A DNA stretch of 64,000 nucleotides from positions 1-64,000 of the forward strand of contig JAEUIQ010000051.1 of NCBI GenBank assembly GCA_016794985.1, read 5' to 3'. Shown here in pieces: positions 9,024-16,781 of this stretch. Made by a program: the position numbers and the translations under genes. The stretch's first letter is position 1; the number at the start of each line of letters is the position of its first letter. This DNA comes from Planctomycetaceae bacterium (GTDB taxonomy: Bacteria > Planctomycetota > Planctomycetia > Pirellulales > Pirellulaceae). The notes beneath the pieces are model-generated. The model had not been told where the DNA came from and ran no database searches. It worked only from the letters and a program-made list of their open reading frames with translations.

Positions 9024-9791
9024 CTACCTTTCGTGAACGGTTGCAACAAACTCCAGCAGTCGCCGCAAACGATTGCGACACAACGCACCCGAACGCCGTG
9101 GTTGCCCGTCTCGATTGTGTTGGCAGACGGCGGACCGCACTCCAACGATTTCGGCTCCCCATTCGGCCAATTGTTGAACCTCGCCGCGACCGAGTTGACC
9201 GGCCAGTGCCAAGTGAGTTCCTTGGCTTTGGGCCTGTTGGATCCAAGTCGAGACTTGGTGCAGCTGCCGTTCGCGTTGCAGAATCGCGAACAAGCCTCCG
9301 GCGGACTTGTCATAAGTATCGATCAAGAGATAAGGCAGTCGATACTTGGCTGCCAACTCAAGCGAGGCAGCGATGCTGAGCCCGTCGCAAGTTCGAGCAT
9401 CAGCATAGGCGACCAAGACTCCTTGGCAGTTGGCGGGAAGCCTGGTGTACCATTCTTGCCAACGGAGCCACCAATCCGACTCGCCCGCAGAGTGATTTGG
9501 AGTCGCCAGAGTCCATCGATTCAAATGAGAAGTCCCCAGTTTGGCCAACTGGAAACCGGGCTCGGGCAGCGGCAATGGGACGTCCTGCGGATGATCGACA
9601 ACTTCACCTAACGCGACGCTGCGTTGAATCTGTGGCCAGGCCAGCAAGCGTTGCAGGACCCGCCGTTGAACCGTCGGCTCCGCCATCCCCAATGGCCCGC
9701 GCGTGGGGTCTTTAAGATCCAACCATGGCACGCCCATCTGGGCCGCAGTTTCCGCTTGCTCCTCATTTACGACGCTGACAAGAAGTTTCAT
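9024..9791 (-). CDS. mfnB: (5-formylfuran-3-yl)methyl phosphate synthase, MfnB family
   Basis: MfnB makes the furan precursor of methanofuran, the C1 carrier of tetrahydromethanopterin-linked formaldehyde oxidation. The N-terminus MKLLVSVVNEEQAETAAQMG, followed by LDLKDPTRGPLG, matches the family pattern. Lys27 falls exactly where the catalytic Lys lies in the archaeal enzyme. Lys84 (AKLG) and Lys162 (IDTYDK) match other conserved lysines. At 255 residues it is slightly longer than the usual ~235, with a basic C-terminal tail. No other C1-pathway gene lies beside it. It is divergent from rnd. Function is inferred from the motif match. Confidence 0.82.
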   Translation of the reverse strand: MKLLVSVVNEEQAETAAQMGVPWLDLKDPTRGPLGMAEPTVQRRVLQRLLAWPQIQRSVALGEVVDHPQDVPLPLPEPGFQLAKLGTSHLNRWTLATPNHSAGESDWWLRWQEWYTRLPANCQGVLVAYADARTCDGLSIAASLELAAKYRLPYLLIDTYDKSAGGLFAILQRERQLHQVSTWIQQAQSQGTHLALAGQLGRGEVQQLAEWGAEIVGVRSAVCQHNRDGQPRRSGALCRNRLRRLLEFVATVHER

Positions 9792-9831
9792 AATGGCGAT
9801 GTTTTCGGGCGTAGCGAATTAGCAATAAAAA

Positions 9832-11031
9832 TTGGAACCAGCGGTGGATGCCGTCAAATATCAGTTAGTAACACAGAACAGCGATCTGGACCGTGTCGTT
9901 CAGCAAATGCAAAACGCGTCACTGATCGCTTTCGATACCGAGTTTGTGTCGGAAGACTGTTATCAGCCAGAGTTATGTTTGATTCAAGTGTGGATCGATG
10001 GTCAGATTTTCTTGCTTGATCCATTGATGCTGGGCGACACGACCGCGTTTTGGCGGCAATTGGCTGATGGGTCGCATACGACGTTGGCGCATGCGGCTCG
10101 CGAAGAGTTTCGATTTTGCCAACGTTATACGGGACGGGGGCCTGCCAATCTGGTTGATACTCAAGTCGCTGCGGCGTTGGTCGCATTGGAATATCCGGCC
10201 GCCTATTCGACGCTGGTTTCAAGATTTGCCGGACGCACGATCTCCAAAGGGGAGACACGAACCAATTGGCGCAAGCGACCTTTAGCGGATTCTCAATTGG
10301 AGTACGCCGCTTCGGACGTGTATTATCTGCCTCGAATTTTTACGGCAATTCAAAATCAACTGGAAAAACGGAAGCGTCAACATTGGTTGGACGAAGAGAT
10401 GCAAGCGGTTTCCGGCCGTTACCAAGACGCCGTCGATGAAGAAAGGTGGCGGCGAGTCTCCGGGATTTCCTCTTTGCAACCGCGTGAGTTGGCAATCATT
10501 CGGAACTTGTATCAGTGGCGACAAGAGACGGCGCAGACGAGAAATCATCCTCTGCGTCGCGTGCTCCGCGATGACTTGATGATTGAAATTGCGCGACTAA
10601 AAAGCGATCAAGCGCTCAAGGTCCGCAGCATCCGAGGTATGAACTTTAGCCGACACTCCAATGACCTGAACGAGATCGCCCATCAGGTTGGCCAAGCGTT
10701 GCAGTTGACGGATGAACAATTGCCGAGAAAAGTGCGCAGCGAAGCGAACTACTCGAAGTTATCGCAAGTGATTCAATTCTCGCAAACGGCCTTAGGGATC
10801 GTGTGCCGACGCGAGCAAGTGGCGCCGGCCTTGGTGGGAACCACTCAAGATCTGCGCGAGCTAATCGCGTGGAGCATGGGCGAGTTTTCCGGGGATCAAC
10901 CGCCACTGCTTGACCGCGGTTGGCGCAAAGAAGTGGTCGGCGAGGTAATCACGGATTTACTGGCAGGGAAAGTCGCCATCAAGATTACGAATCCGAAAGC
11001 GGAGTTTCCGCTCGAATTCGACCATCGCTAA
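9832..11031 (+). CDS. rnd: Ribonuclease D
   Basis: A 3-prime to 5-prime exoribonuclease of the DEDDy family involved in tRNA 3-end trimming. Exo I is FDTEF (~34-38), Exo II lies around AHAAREEFRF with the following NLVDTQ, and Exo III is EYAASDVYYL with the characteristic Tyr and Asp. An HRDC domain follows (about 220-300: LQPRELAIIRNLYQWRQE). Length (~399) is normal. The listed start is TTG at 9832; a GTG at 9844 would remove four residues, and neither has a strong ribosome-binding site. It is divergent from mfnB with only ~40 bases between, so the promoters must overlap. Confidence 0.92.
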   Translation: MEPAVDAVKYQLVTQNSDLDRVVQQMQNASLIAFDTEFVSEDCYQPELCLIQVWIDGQIFLLDPLMLGDTTAFWRQLADGSHTTLAHAAREEFRFCQRYTGRGPANLVDTQVAAALVALEYPAAYSTLVSRFAGRTISKGETRTNWRKRPLADSQLEYAASDVYYLPRIFTAIQNQLEKRKRQHWLDEEMQAVSGRYQDAVDEERWRRVSGISSLQPRELAIIRNLYQWRQETAQTRNHPLRRVLRDDLMIEIARLKSDQALKVRSIRGMNFSRHSNDLNEIAHQVGQALQLTDEQLPRKVRSEANYSKLSQVIQFSQTALGIVCRREQVAPALVGTTQDLRELIAWSMGEFSGDQPPLLDRGWRKEVVGEVITDLLAGKVAIKITNPKAEFPLEFDHR

Positions 11032-11061
11032 ACTCTCTTGAACAAAAGAAACGGCACATTG

Positions 11062-12357
11062 ATGAATGCAAGGCGCTGGCTGTGGTTAGGCAGAGTGGGT
11101 TGGTTTGCCGTTTGCTGGGGCGTTTGGTTCGCGGCACCGGTGCTTGCCCAAGAATGGCGAATACCGGTCGCTGGCAACTACTTTCGTACCGCGCCTGAAC
11201 CAGGGGCAGGACGCGTGGGTCGCGATGGGACGCTATCTTGGTCGGCGGTCGACGATGTGTACTCTGTGTTTTTTTACATCGATCAGCCAGGGCGGTTAAA
11301 ACTGTCCGCCGAACTGAAGCACAACGAAAACGCTCGTTGGGAATTCGCGGTGGGGCAGAATGTTTTTGAAATCGAAGTCGATCGGCCCGGGACTCACGAG
11401 TATTCGATTGGAGAAGTGGAAGTCGAGCAAGCAGGTTACGTCCGCGTCGATTTTCGTGGCTTGAAGCGACAAGGCGCGAACTATGGCGGTTTTGTCAATT
11501 TGGTCGTCTCGTCGCAAACGAAGAACCTGGAAGCACGTTTTGTGAGGAACAACGATGGCAACATGTTCTATTGGGGACGGCGAGGTCCATCGATTCACTT
11601 GTCCTATCGAACCCCAGAAGTCGGTGATCTGGAGTACGCCTATAGCGAAATCACGGTTCCCCAAGGTGAGGATCCGATCGGCTCTTACTTCATGGCCAAT
11701 GGCTTTGCCGAAGGATACTTTGGAATCCAGGTCAACAGCGAATCCGAACGACGCGTGTTGTTCTCGGTCTGGAGTCCGTTTCAAACCGACGACCCGCAGA
11801 GCATCCCAGCAGACCAGCGGATCGAGGCCCTTGATCGCGGGCCAGAGGTCAAGATTGGCGAATTCGGGAACGAAGGTTCGGGCGGACAGAGCTTTTTGGT
11901 CTATCCTTGGGAAGCGGGAAAGACGTATCGCTTCTTGACTCGCGTGGTCCCCGACCAACGAGGCAACACGACGTACACAGCTTGGTTTGGTGATAAGGCG
12001 GCAGAAGAATGGCGGTTGATCGCCAGTTTTCGTCGGCCCAAAACCACGACGCATTTGCGCGGCTTCCATTCTTTCCTCGAAAGCTTCGATCCCGCGCGCG
12101 GCCACCTGCATCGACAGTCGCGACATCACAACGTTTGGGTCCGCAATACTCAGGGGCAATGGCACCGCTGCGTGTCGGCACGATTCTCGGTCGATGGCAC
12201 AGGCGGCGAGAAACACCGAGTGGACTTCGGCGGAGGCGTGGAAGGTGATGGATGGTATTTAGAGAATTGCGGCTTCTTTGGCGGACAAGTGTCGCCGGGG
12301 TCAGTGTTTGATCTCTCGGTCGAACCGAGCGATCCACCGATCTTGCCCAAGGACTAA
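11062..12357 (+). CDS. Secreted DUF3472 (with DUF5077-like N-terminus) protein
   Basis: An exported protein of about 431 residues. The ATG at 11062 is used because it precedes the signal peptide directly (basic NARRWLWLGR, then a hydrophobic run ending APVLAQE). The first ~150 mature residues match the DUF5077-type beta domain (RIPVAGNYFRTAPEPGAGRVG...). The C-terminal ~230 residues match DUF3472 (YSEITVPQGEDPIGSYFMAN; SGGQSFLVYPWEAGKTYRFL; HLRGFHSFLESFDP). Both occur in planctomycete and Bacteroidetes secreted proteins of unknown activity, probably carbohydrate-binding. It starts 30 bases after the rnd stop and may share its transcript. Confidence 0.88.
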   Translation: MNARRWLWLGRVGWFAVCWGVWFAAPVLAQEWRIPVAGNYFRTAPEPGAGRVGRDGTLSWSAVDDVYSVFFYIDQPGRLKLSAELKHNENARWEFAVGQNVFEIEVDRPGTHEYSIGEVEVEQAGYVRVDFRGLKRQGANYGGFVNLVVSSQTKNLEARFVRNNDGNMFYWGRRGPSIHLSYRTPEVGDLEYAYSEITVPQGEDPIGSYFMANGFAEGYFGIQVNSESERRVLFSVWSPFQTDDPQSIPADQRIEALDRGPEVKIGEFGNEGSGGQSFLVYPWEAGKTYRFLTRVVPDQRGNTTYTAWFGDKAAEEWRLIASFRRPKTTTHLRGFHSFLESFDPARGHLHRQSRHHNVWVRNTQGQWHRCVSARFSVDGTGGEKHRVDFGGGVEGDGWYLENCGFFGGQVSPGSVFDLSVEPSDPPILPKD

Positions 12358-12437
12358 CTCGACTGTCGCGAATCGCTCCCCGCTCCGATGAAGGGTTCGC
12401 GGAGCGAACCGAAGAGAGCTGGGCTTCGAGCAGACTC

Positions 12438-13130
12438 TTACTGGGCTGCGGCTAACAGATCCCGATGTGCGGCGGCGTAGTCGGAATGCGCGAAGATACC
12501 CGAGCCCACGACCAACCATTGCGCTCCGGCCTGGCACGCAGGTTTCATCGTCGCCAGGTTGATGCCGCCATCGATTTCCAAAATCAAATTCGGTTTAGCT
12601 GACGCGAAGGCTCGGAGTTCAGCAAATTTGCCCAAGACTTCCGGTCGGAACGACTGTCCGCCAAAACCGGCTTGCACACTCATCACCAATACTAGATCAC
12701 ACAACTCGATGACCGCAGCCACGTCGGATACCGGAGTCCCCGGGTTTAGCACGATCCCGGCCTTGGCTCCATTGCGTTGGATTCGTTCCAGAACCCCTAC
12801 GTGGTCTTTGGTCGCTTCGGCATGAAACGTGATGATGTCGGCGCCCGCCTCGCGAAAAGCATCCACGTACTCAGCCGGGTTGGCGATCATGAGGTGCACA
12901 TCGAGTGGTAGTTTGGTCACGCGCCGTAACGACTTGACCACGCTAAGACCATAGGAAAGGTTGGGAACAAAGACCCCGTCCATGATGTCCAGATGCAGAG
13001 CCCGATAACCCGCCGCCTCCAAGTGTTCCGCCTCGCGTTGCAAATTGGCGAAGTCGCACAACAGCAATGATGGCAGAATCAACGGAGTACTCTGTTGCCA
13101 GAGCAACGCAGTGCAATCAGTCGCGTTCAA
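12438..13130 (-). CDS. rpe: Ribulose-phosphate 3-epimerase
   Basis: Interconverts ribulose-5-phosphate and xylulose-5-phosphate in the pentose-phosphate pathway. This TIM barrel shows all standard motifs: PSLLLCDFANL (start of strand 1), HLDIMDGVFVPN with the metal-binding His and Asp, DVHLMI, VLVMSVQAGFGGQ, and EIDGGIN with the second catalytic Asp. Length (230) is normal, with a ~17-residue N-terminal extension. Its ATG overlaps the stop of the upstream zinc-ribbon gene by 4 bases (ATGA arrangement), so the two are translationally coupled. Confidence 0.95.
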   Translation of the reverse strand: MNATDCTALLWQQSTPLILPSLLLCDFANLQREAEHLEAAGYRALHLDIMDGVFVPNLSYGLSVVKSLRRVTKLPLDVHLMIANPAEYVDAFREAGADIITFHAEATKDHVGVLERIQRNGAKAGIVLNPGTPVSDVAAVIELCDLVLVMSVQAGFGGQSFRPEVLGKFAELRAFASAKPNLILEIDGGINLATMKPACQAGAQWLVVGSGIFAHSDYAAAHRDLLAAAQ

Positions 13131-13669
13131 AACTTGATCACCTCAGCCATGTAGAGCACGAAGAAGACGACACAAATTAGGCCAACGATGGCTCCGATTA
13201 GGGCAGCAACGCCGCCACCTTGGTTCGACTCGGGATCCAAGTCATCGACGGGAACATAGCTGAGACTGGCCTCGTGCCGCGCTTGAGCCTCTGCTTTGCG
13301 ATGGGCTTCCAAGTCCGCCTCCGATATCTGCTCGAATCCAGGATCTTCAACGACGTGATTCGCTAACGGATTCGGGATGTTTCGCGGTCTTTGGTACTCG
13401 GTGCTCGGAAAGACTTGGTTTGGGTTGGGCGGCAAGGGCTGGAGGCCGAACTCCGCTTCCATTTTCGCAGTTTTGGCTCTTTGAGCGGAATCCGCGTTGG
13501 CGCTGGTGGCCGTTGGGCCAGGAGTACGGGCTGGCGTGGCGACCGCCTCGGCAGTCCTTGAGACGACGAAATTCTTACCGCAAGCTTGGCATTTGACCTG
13601 TTTTCCAATGGTCGATTCGGCAACTTGATAGGCCTTGCCACAATGAGTACAGCGAGTCGCAATTGGCAT
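13127..13669 (-). CDS. Zinc-ribbon membrane protein (MJ0042-like)
   Basis: 180 residues. The N-terminus (MPIATRCTHCGKAY...KCQACGKNF) is a four-cysteine zinc ribbon of the MJ0042 type that is widespread in planctomycetes. A long Pro/Ala-rich low-complexity middle follows. A single C-terminal membrane helix (ALIGAIVGLICVVFFVLYMA) lies near residues 155-175. Function is unknown; it is probably a tail-anchored scaffold or regulator. Coupling with rpe by a 4-base overlap is probably only an operon accident but may indicate co-regulation. Confidence 0.85.
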   Translation of the reverse strand: MPIATRCTHCGKAYQVAESTIGKQVKCQACGKNFVVSRTAEAVATPARTPGPTATSANADSAQRAKTAKMEAEFGLQPLPPNPNQVFPSTEYQRPRNIPNPLANHVVEDPGFEQISEADLEAHRKAEAQARHEASLSYVPVDDLDPESNQGGGVAALIGAIVGLICVVFFVLYMAEVIKF

Positions 13670-14359
13670 GAAGACAACCTAGATCAGTGAGCGGTTTGCG
13701 TGGAAAACATGGCGTCGCCGTCTTCCCTATTCTGCTTGACTGCGACGGAAGTGAGAAGTCCCGTTGCCGAAAACCGACACGTCGAGTGGCCCGGAACCCC
13801 TCGAAAAACCTCAAAAACCCAACTTCGAACTCGGATAAATCAGAGTGCAGGCCGAGACATTAGAACGACGCTTGAGATTAGCCGAATAGGGTTGATTGGG
13901 TGTTCCCCTCGTTGATTGAACGTGACGGGCCCGACGCCAACGCGGTGACGCATTTTTTTATGCTCACGTTCAGCACTAGTGTCGGCCCTTCAGGCCTTTC
14001 TTGGACGAGGCTCCACTCTAACCGGTGGCTTGCGCCGACCGGCTAAGGTTGTTTCGGCCCATTCGGGCCTGTTTTCTCCAGAAAGAATGCTTCACAGCGT
14101 TGGCCCGACGCCCGGTCCTAGCGACTTGCTGTCGCAATCCTTGTTTGCCTGCACCCCGTCAGCTCATGAAAAATCGAGCCATCAACGAAAAAACTCGCGA
14201 CGAATTCCAGCGGGACCATTCGGCCAACACCGCTAAAACTCACAGCGAGTTTTCACTATTTGATGATGCTCAAGATCCGCCCCGCTCGGTCGTTCCAATC
14301 TCCAACCCGACACGTCGACCAATTCGACAGAGCCCGGAACCGGAACAACCAACAACCGA
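13670..14359. other. Intergenic region with repeat copy 2
   Basis: 690 bases without a supported gene, between the zinc-ribbon gene start and the rpmG stop. It holds the interspersed repeat at 13980-14105. Short frames here are in-repeat artefacts. A T-rich run (CATTTTTTTATG) near 13951-13962 lies just before the repeat. Confidence 0.6.
13980..14105. repeat. Interspersed palindromic repeat, copy 2 (best single copy)
   Basis: About 126 bases: TGTCGGCCCTTCAGGCC hairpin; a spacer; AACCGGTGGC...GACCGGC hairpin; then AAGGTTGTTTCGGCCC and its mirror ATTCGGGCCT; then a right end ATGCTTCACAGCG. The same order of parts appears at 8707 and 40818. The array at 41300 ends with the same right-end motif, so the element has defined ends. 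Confidence 0.85.
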
Positions 14360-14524
14360 CTACTTCTTCTTCTCAACATGAACCGTGTGGCGGCGCAAGC
14401 GAGGGCAGTACTTCTTCAGTTTCAGTTTTTCGGTTCCGGTCTTGCGACGAATGGCGTAGTTGTAATCGCCAGTTTCTTCGCACACGAGAAATACCGTTAC
14501 GACTTTCTTCTTGCTCTTGGCCAC
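14360..14524 (-). CDS. rpmG: 50S ribosomal protein L33
   Basis: 54 residues, from a GTG at 14524 with GGAG about nine bases upstream. The sequence ([19 protein letters not shown], then [20 protein letters not shown] and [13 protein letters not shown]) is a full-length L33. It has single Cys residues where the zinc-binding paralogue carries CxxC pairs, so it is a mostly zinc-independent type. In many bacteria rpmG sits beside secE and nusG; here it is alone, with a long intergenic region downstream and the hemP regulatory region upstream. Confidence 0.95.
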   Translation of the reverse strand: MAKSKKKVVTVFLVCEETGDYNYAIRRKTGTEKLKLKKYCPRLRRHTVHVEKKK

Positions 14525-14681
14525 GGCCAACTCTCCACCGAGGTAAAAACGGGGTCCATTAAATGGGGTCACGGATTCTACGAAAGATTCGTGTGGCTGA
14601 CCAGTCCCAAAATCGGCAATTTCTCTGCCAAAACCAGTTCGACGCGCCTTGTCATCACCGCCCAGACGTCCTAGAATGCCT

Positions 14682-14704
14682 TTATTGAGATCGTGTCTCA
14701 ATAA
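14682..14704. promoter_or_regulatory. Fur-box-like palindrome upstream of hemP
   Basis: A perfect palindrome with arms TTATTGAGA (14682-14690) and TCTCAATAA (14696-14704) and a 5-base centre. Its TGAGA...TCTCA outer half-sites match the pattern TGAGAAT-N-ATTCTCA of Fur-type iron boxes. It ends 45 bases before the hemP ATG, where it could block transcription. Iron control of hemP is known in other bacteria; the assignment here is inference. Confidence 0.6.
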
Positions 14705-14749
14705 GCGAGGGCAGGGTAAGGGGTTTCAAGAGAGTCATGTCAGGCACAA

Positions 14750-15085
14750 ATGGCGGATAAGGAAACAGCGAACGAGCGTTTGAAGGCATCGGAGGGTCCG
14801 GCCGCTCAAGGTCGAGCCACTCAAGGTCGAGCCGCTCAGAGTCCAGCCGCTCCAGGTCCAGCCGCTGGGGGTGCGGCAATCGGTGCGGACGCGGGGAATG
14901 GGACACCGTTGTTCGGTCCGACCGACACAGAGAACTTGTCGGGTCACCATGCCGCGAGCGCCTTGCCGAAAATCATCTCGTTTTCCTCCTTGGTTCGTTG
15001 TGGAGACGAAGTCTGGATTGAACATGGGGGGAGTCTCTATCGCCTGCGACGGACCAAGCAAGACAAATTGATTCTTACCAAATGA
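14750..15085 (+). CDS. hemP: Hemin uptake protein HemP with a repetitive N-terminal extension
   Basis: 111 residues. The last ~37 (IISFSSLVRCGDEVWIEHGG, then SLYRLRRTKQDKLILTK) are a textbook HemP domain, including the terminal KLILTK. HemP proteins are normally 50-70 residues. Here ~70 extra N-terminal residues are rich in Ala, Gly and Gln and come from a 15-bp tandem repeat in the DNA (14801-14875). HemP is linked to haem/iron uptake and regulation, and the upstream palindrome supports iron control. No receptor or TonB gene is in the window. Confidence 0.85.
   Translation: MADKETANERLKASEGPAAQGRATQGRAAQSPAAPGPAAGGAAIGADAGNGTPLFGPTDTENLSGHHAASALPKIISFSSLVRCGDEVWIEHGGSLYRLRRTKQDKLILTK
14801..14875. 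repeat. 15-bp in-frame tandem repeat inside hemP
   Basis: Five diverged copies of a 15-base unit (GCCGCTCAAGGTCGA and variants). Each encodes a pentapeptide such as AAQGR, ATQGR, AAQSP, AAPGP and AAGGA. The period is a multiple of three, so the copy number can vary without breaking the frame. Confidence 0.9.
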
Positions 15086-15681
15086 CCGCTCGGTTCCTGT
15101 CTTCGTGTCTGGGTCCGCCAATTCTTGTTTGACAGTGACCTAACGAGTCCATCGCATCCCCGATGAATACGCGTAGGCACGTTGCCGGACCCCATGCCAC
15201 GGTTCGGTCGTGTGCTGGTTCCGTTTAATGCGGGGCCGGTTGGTTGCGGGCCGGCTGGGTGCGAGACGGGCCGGCTGGGTGCGAGACGGGCCGGCTGGGT
15301 GCGGGACGGGGAGGCTGGTCGCGGGACGGGGAGGTCGGTTGCCAGCAGGGAACTGAATGGTCAGAATGGGCCGCGTCGTAAGTGGGATCTCGGCGAAGCC
15401 GCGATTTGCTGCTTTAGAAGTGGTTGTCTGGCCTGAAGCTTTGATTCGATCCTGTTGGCATCTTGGTCGCAGGAGTTTGGGTGGCATGGATATCGGGATA
15501 TCGGGGTGTCGTTGACGTGGGTGTCAGCGATCGCATTTTCCAACAATCGCCAGAAAGAGCAGCCATGGTCTCAGCTACGATGATCGCCGGACGGGAAACG
15601 GAATCTGAAGCTTTGGATTCTTCTTCCCCAGTTCAATCGCCTCAAAAAAAACAGTCTTCCAACAAAAAGGTGCCAAGTCCC
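15086..15681. other. Intergenic region upstream of recA with 20-bp GC-rich repeat
   Basis: About 600 bases between hemP and the preferred recA start. It contains the tandem repeat at 15236-15340. No LexA-box of the GAAC-N4-GTTC or CTG-N10-CAG type was convincing. If recA begins at the alternative ATG 15565, the last 117 bases are coding. Confidence 0.5.
15236..15340. repeat. 20-bp GC-rich tandem repeat
   Basis: Roughly five copies of a 20-base unit (CCGGCTGGGTGCGAGACGGG), the outer ones diverged. It is G-rich on the plus strand with runs of three to four G, so it may form unusual secondary structure. It lies between hemP and recA. Confidence 0.92.
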
Positions 15682-16779
15682 ATGGCCAAAAAAGCCAAAG
15701 TCGAAACGGGTAAGTCCAAGGGTTCAGCTGGAGAATCTCCGCTGCAAAAAATCCTCGACTCGAATTCCAACTTGAAAACGGCGTTCCAGCAAATCGAGAA
15801 GACATTCGGCGACGGCGCGATCATGTCTTTGAGTGAAAATAGCAACTTGGATATCAAAGCGATCTCGACGGGCAGTTTGTCCTTAGATATGGCCTTGGGC
15901 GGTGGCGGCTTGCCGGTTGGCCGAATTATTGAGATCTATGGCCCTGAATCCAGCGGTAAGACTACCTTGGCGTTGCATGTGATTGCCAGCGCGCAAAAAA
16001 CGGGTGGCGTGGCGGCGTTCATCGATGCGGAGCATGCCTTTGACCCTCGCTGGGCGAAAAAGTTGGGCGTGCAGCTGCAAACCTTGTTGGTTAGTCAGCC
16101 GAATAGTGGCGAAGAAGCCATGCAGATCTGTGAAATGTTGGTCAAGAGCAACTCGGTTGATGTCGTCGTGATCGACTCGGTGGCGGCTTTGGTGCCACAA
16201 AAGGAACTTGAAGGCGAGATTGGCGATTCTCACGTTGGTTTGCAAGCTCGCTTGATGAGCCAGGCTTTGCGCAAGCTGACGGGGGCGATCAGTCGCAGCA
16301 AGACTTGCGTCGTCTTTATTAATCAGATTCGCGACAAGATCGGTGTCAGCTACGGATCGCCGGAAACCACACCGGGTGGACGAGCGCTCAAGTTTTATGC
16401 TTCATGTCGCGTTGATGTTCGTCGAGTGGGGGCATTGAAGGATGGCGAGGAAGTGGTTGGCCAACGCGTCCGTTGCAAAATTGTCAAGAATAAGGTTGCC
16501 CCGCCGTTCCGAGTTGCTGAATTCGATATGATGCACAGCAACGGGATCAGCTTCGAAGGCGACGTATTGGATCTTGGCATCCTTCACAAGATCGTGGCCA
16601 AGTCTGGCGCTTGGTTCAAGTACAACGACGAAATGATTGGACAAGGCAAGGAAAAGGCTCGCGCGTACCTGCAAGAGCATCCGGCGATCTGCCAAGACAT
16701 TTGCCGAAAGATCATGGAATCGGGTGGCTATGTCGATGCTGCGACTCCAGCGGAAGAATCCGCCGACGACGAGGAATAG
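15682..16779 (+). CDS. recA: Recombinase RecA
   Basis: The strand-exchange ATPase of homologous recombination and SOS induction. From the ATG at 15682 the protein is 365 residues, close to the family's ~350, and begins [11 protein letters not shown] more upstream ATG at 15565 (weak AAAGAG) would give 404 residues with an acidic/Ser-rich extension. Walker A is GPESSGKT. Walker B lies in [12 protein letters not shown]. The L1/L2 region ([32 protein letters not shown]) and an acidic C-terminus (EESADDEE) are standard. The next gene starts two bases after its stop, so they are co-transcribed, an unusual pairing. Confidence 0.96.
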   Translation: MAKKAKVETGKSKGSAGESPLQKILDSNSNLKTAFQQIEKTFGDGAIMSLSENSNLDIKAISTGSLSLDMALGGGGLPVGRIIEIYGPESSGKTTLALHVIASAQKTGGVAAFIDAEHAFDPRWAKKLGVQLQTLLVSQPNSGEEAMQICEMLVKSNSVDVVVIDSVAALVPQKELEGEIGDSHVGLQARLMSQALRKLTGAISRSKTCVVFINQIRDKIGVSYGSPETTPGGRALKFYASCRVDVRRVGALKDGEEVVGQRVRCKIVKNKVAPPFRVAEFDMMHSNGISFEGDVLDLGILHKIVAKSGAWFKYNDEMIGQGKEKARAYLQEHPAICQDICRKIMESGGYVDAATPAEESADDEE

Positions 16780-16781
16780 GC

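Noticed and set aside
14735..15121. Antisense frame over hemP
   Set aside because: Its repeats are the complement of the 15-bp repeat in hemP, and the HemP domain is unmistakable on the plus strand.
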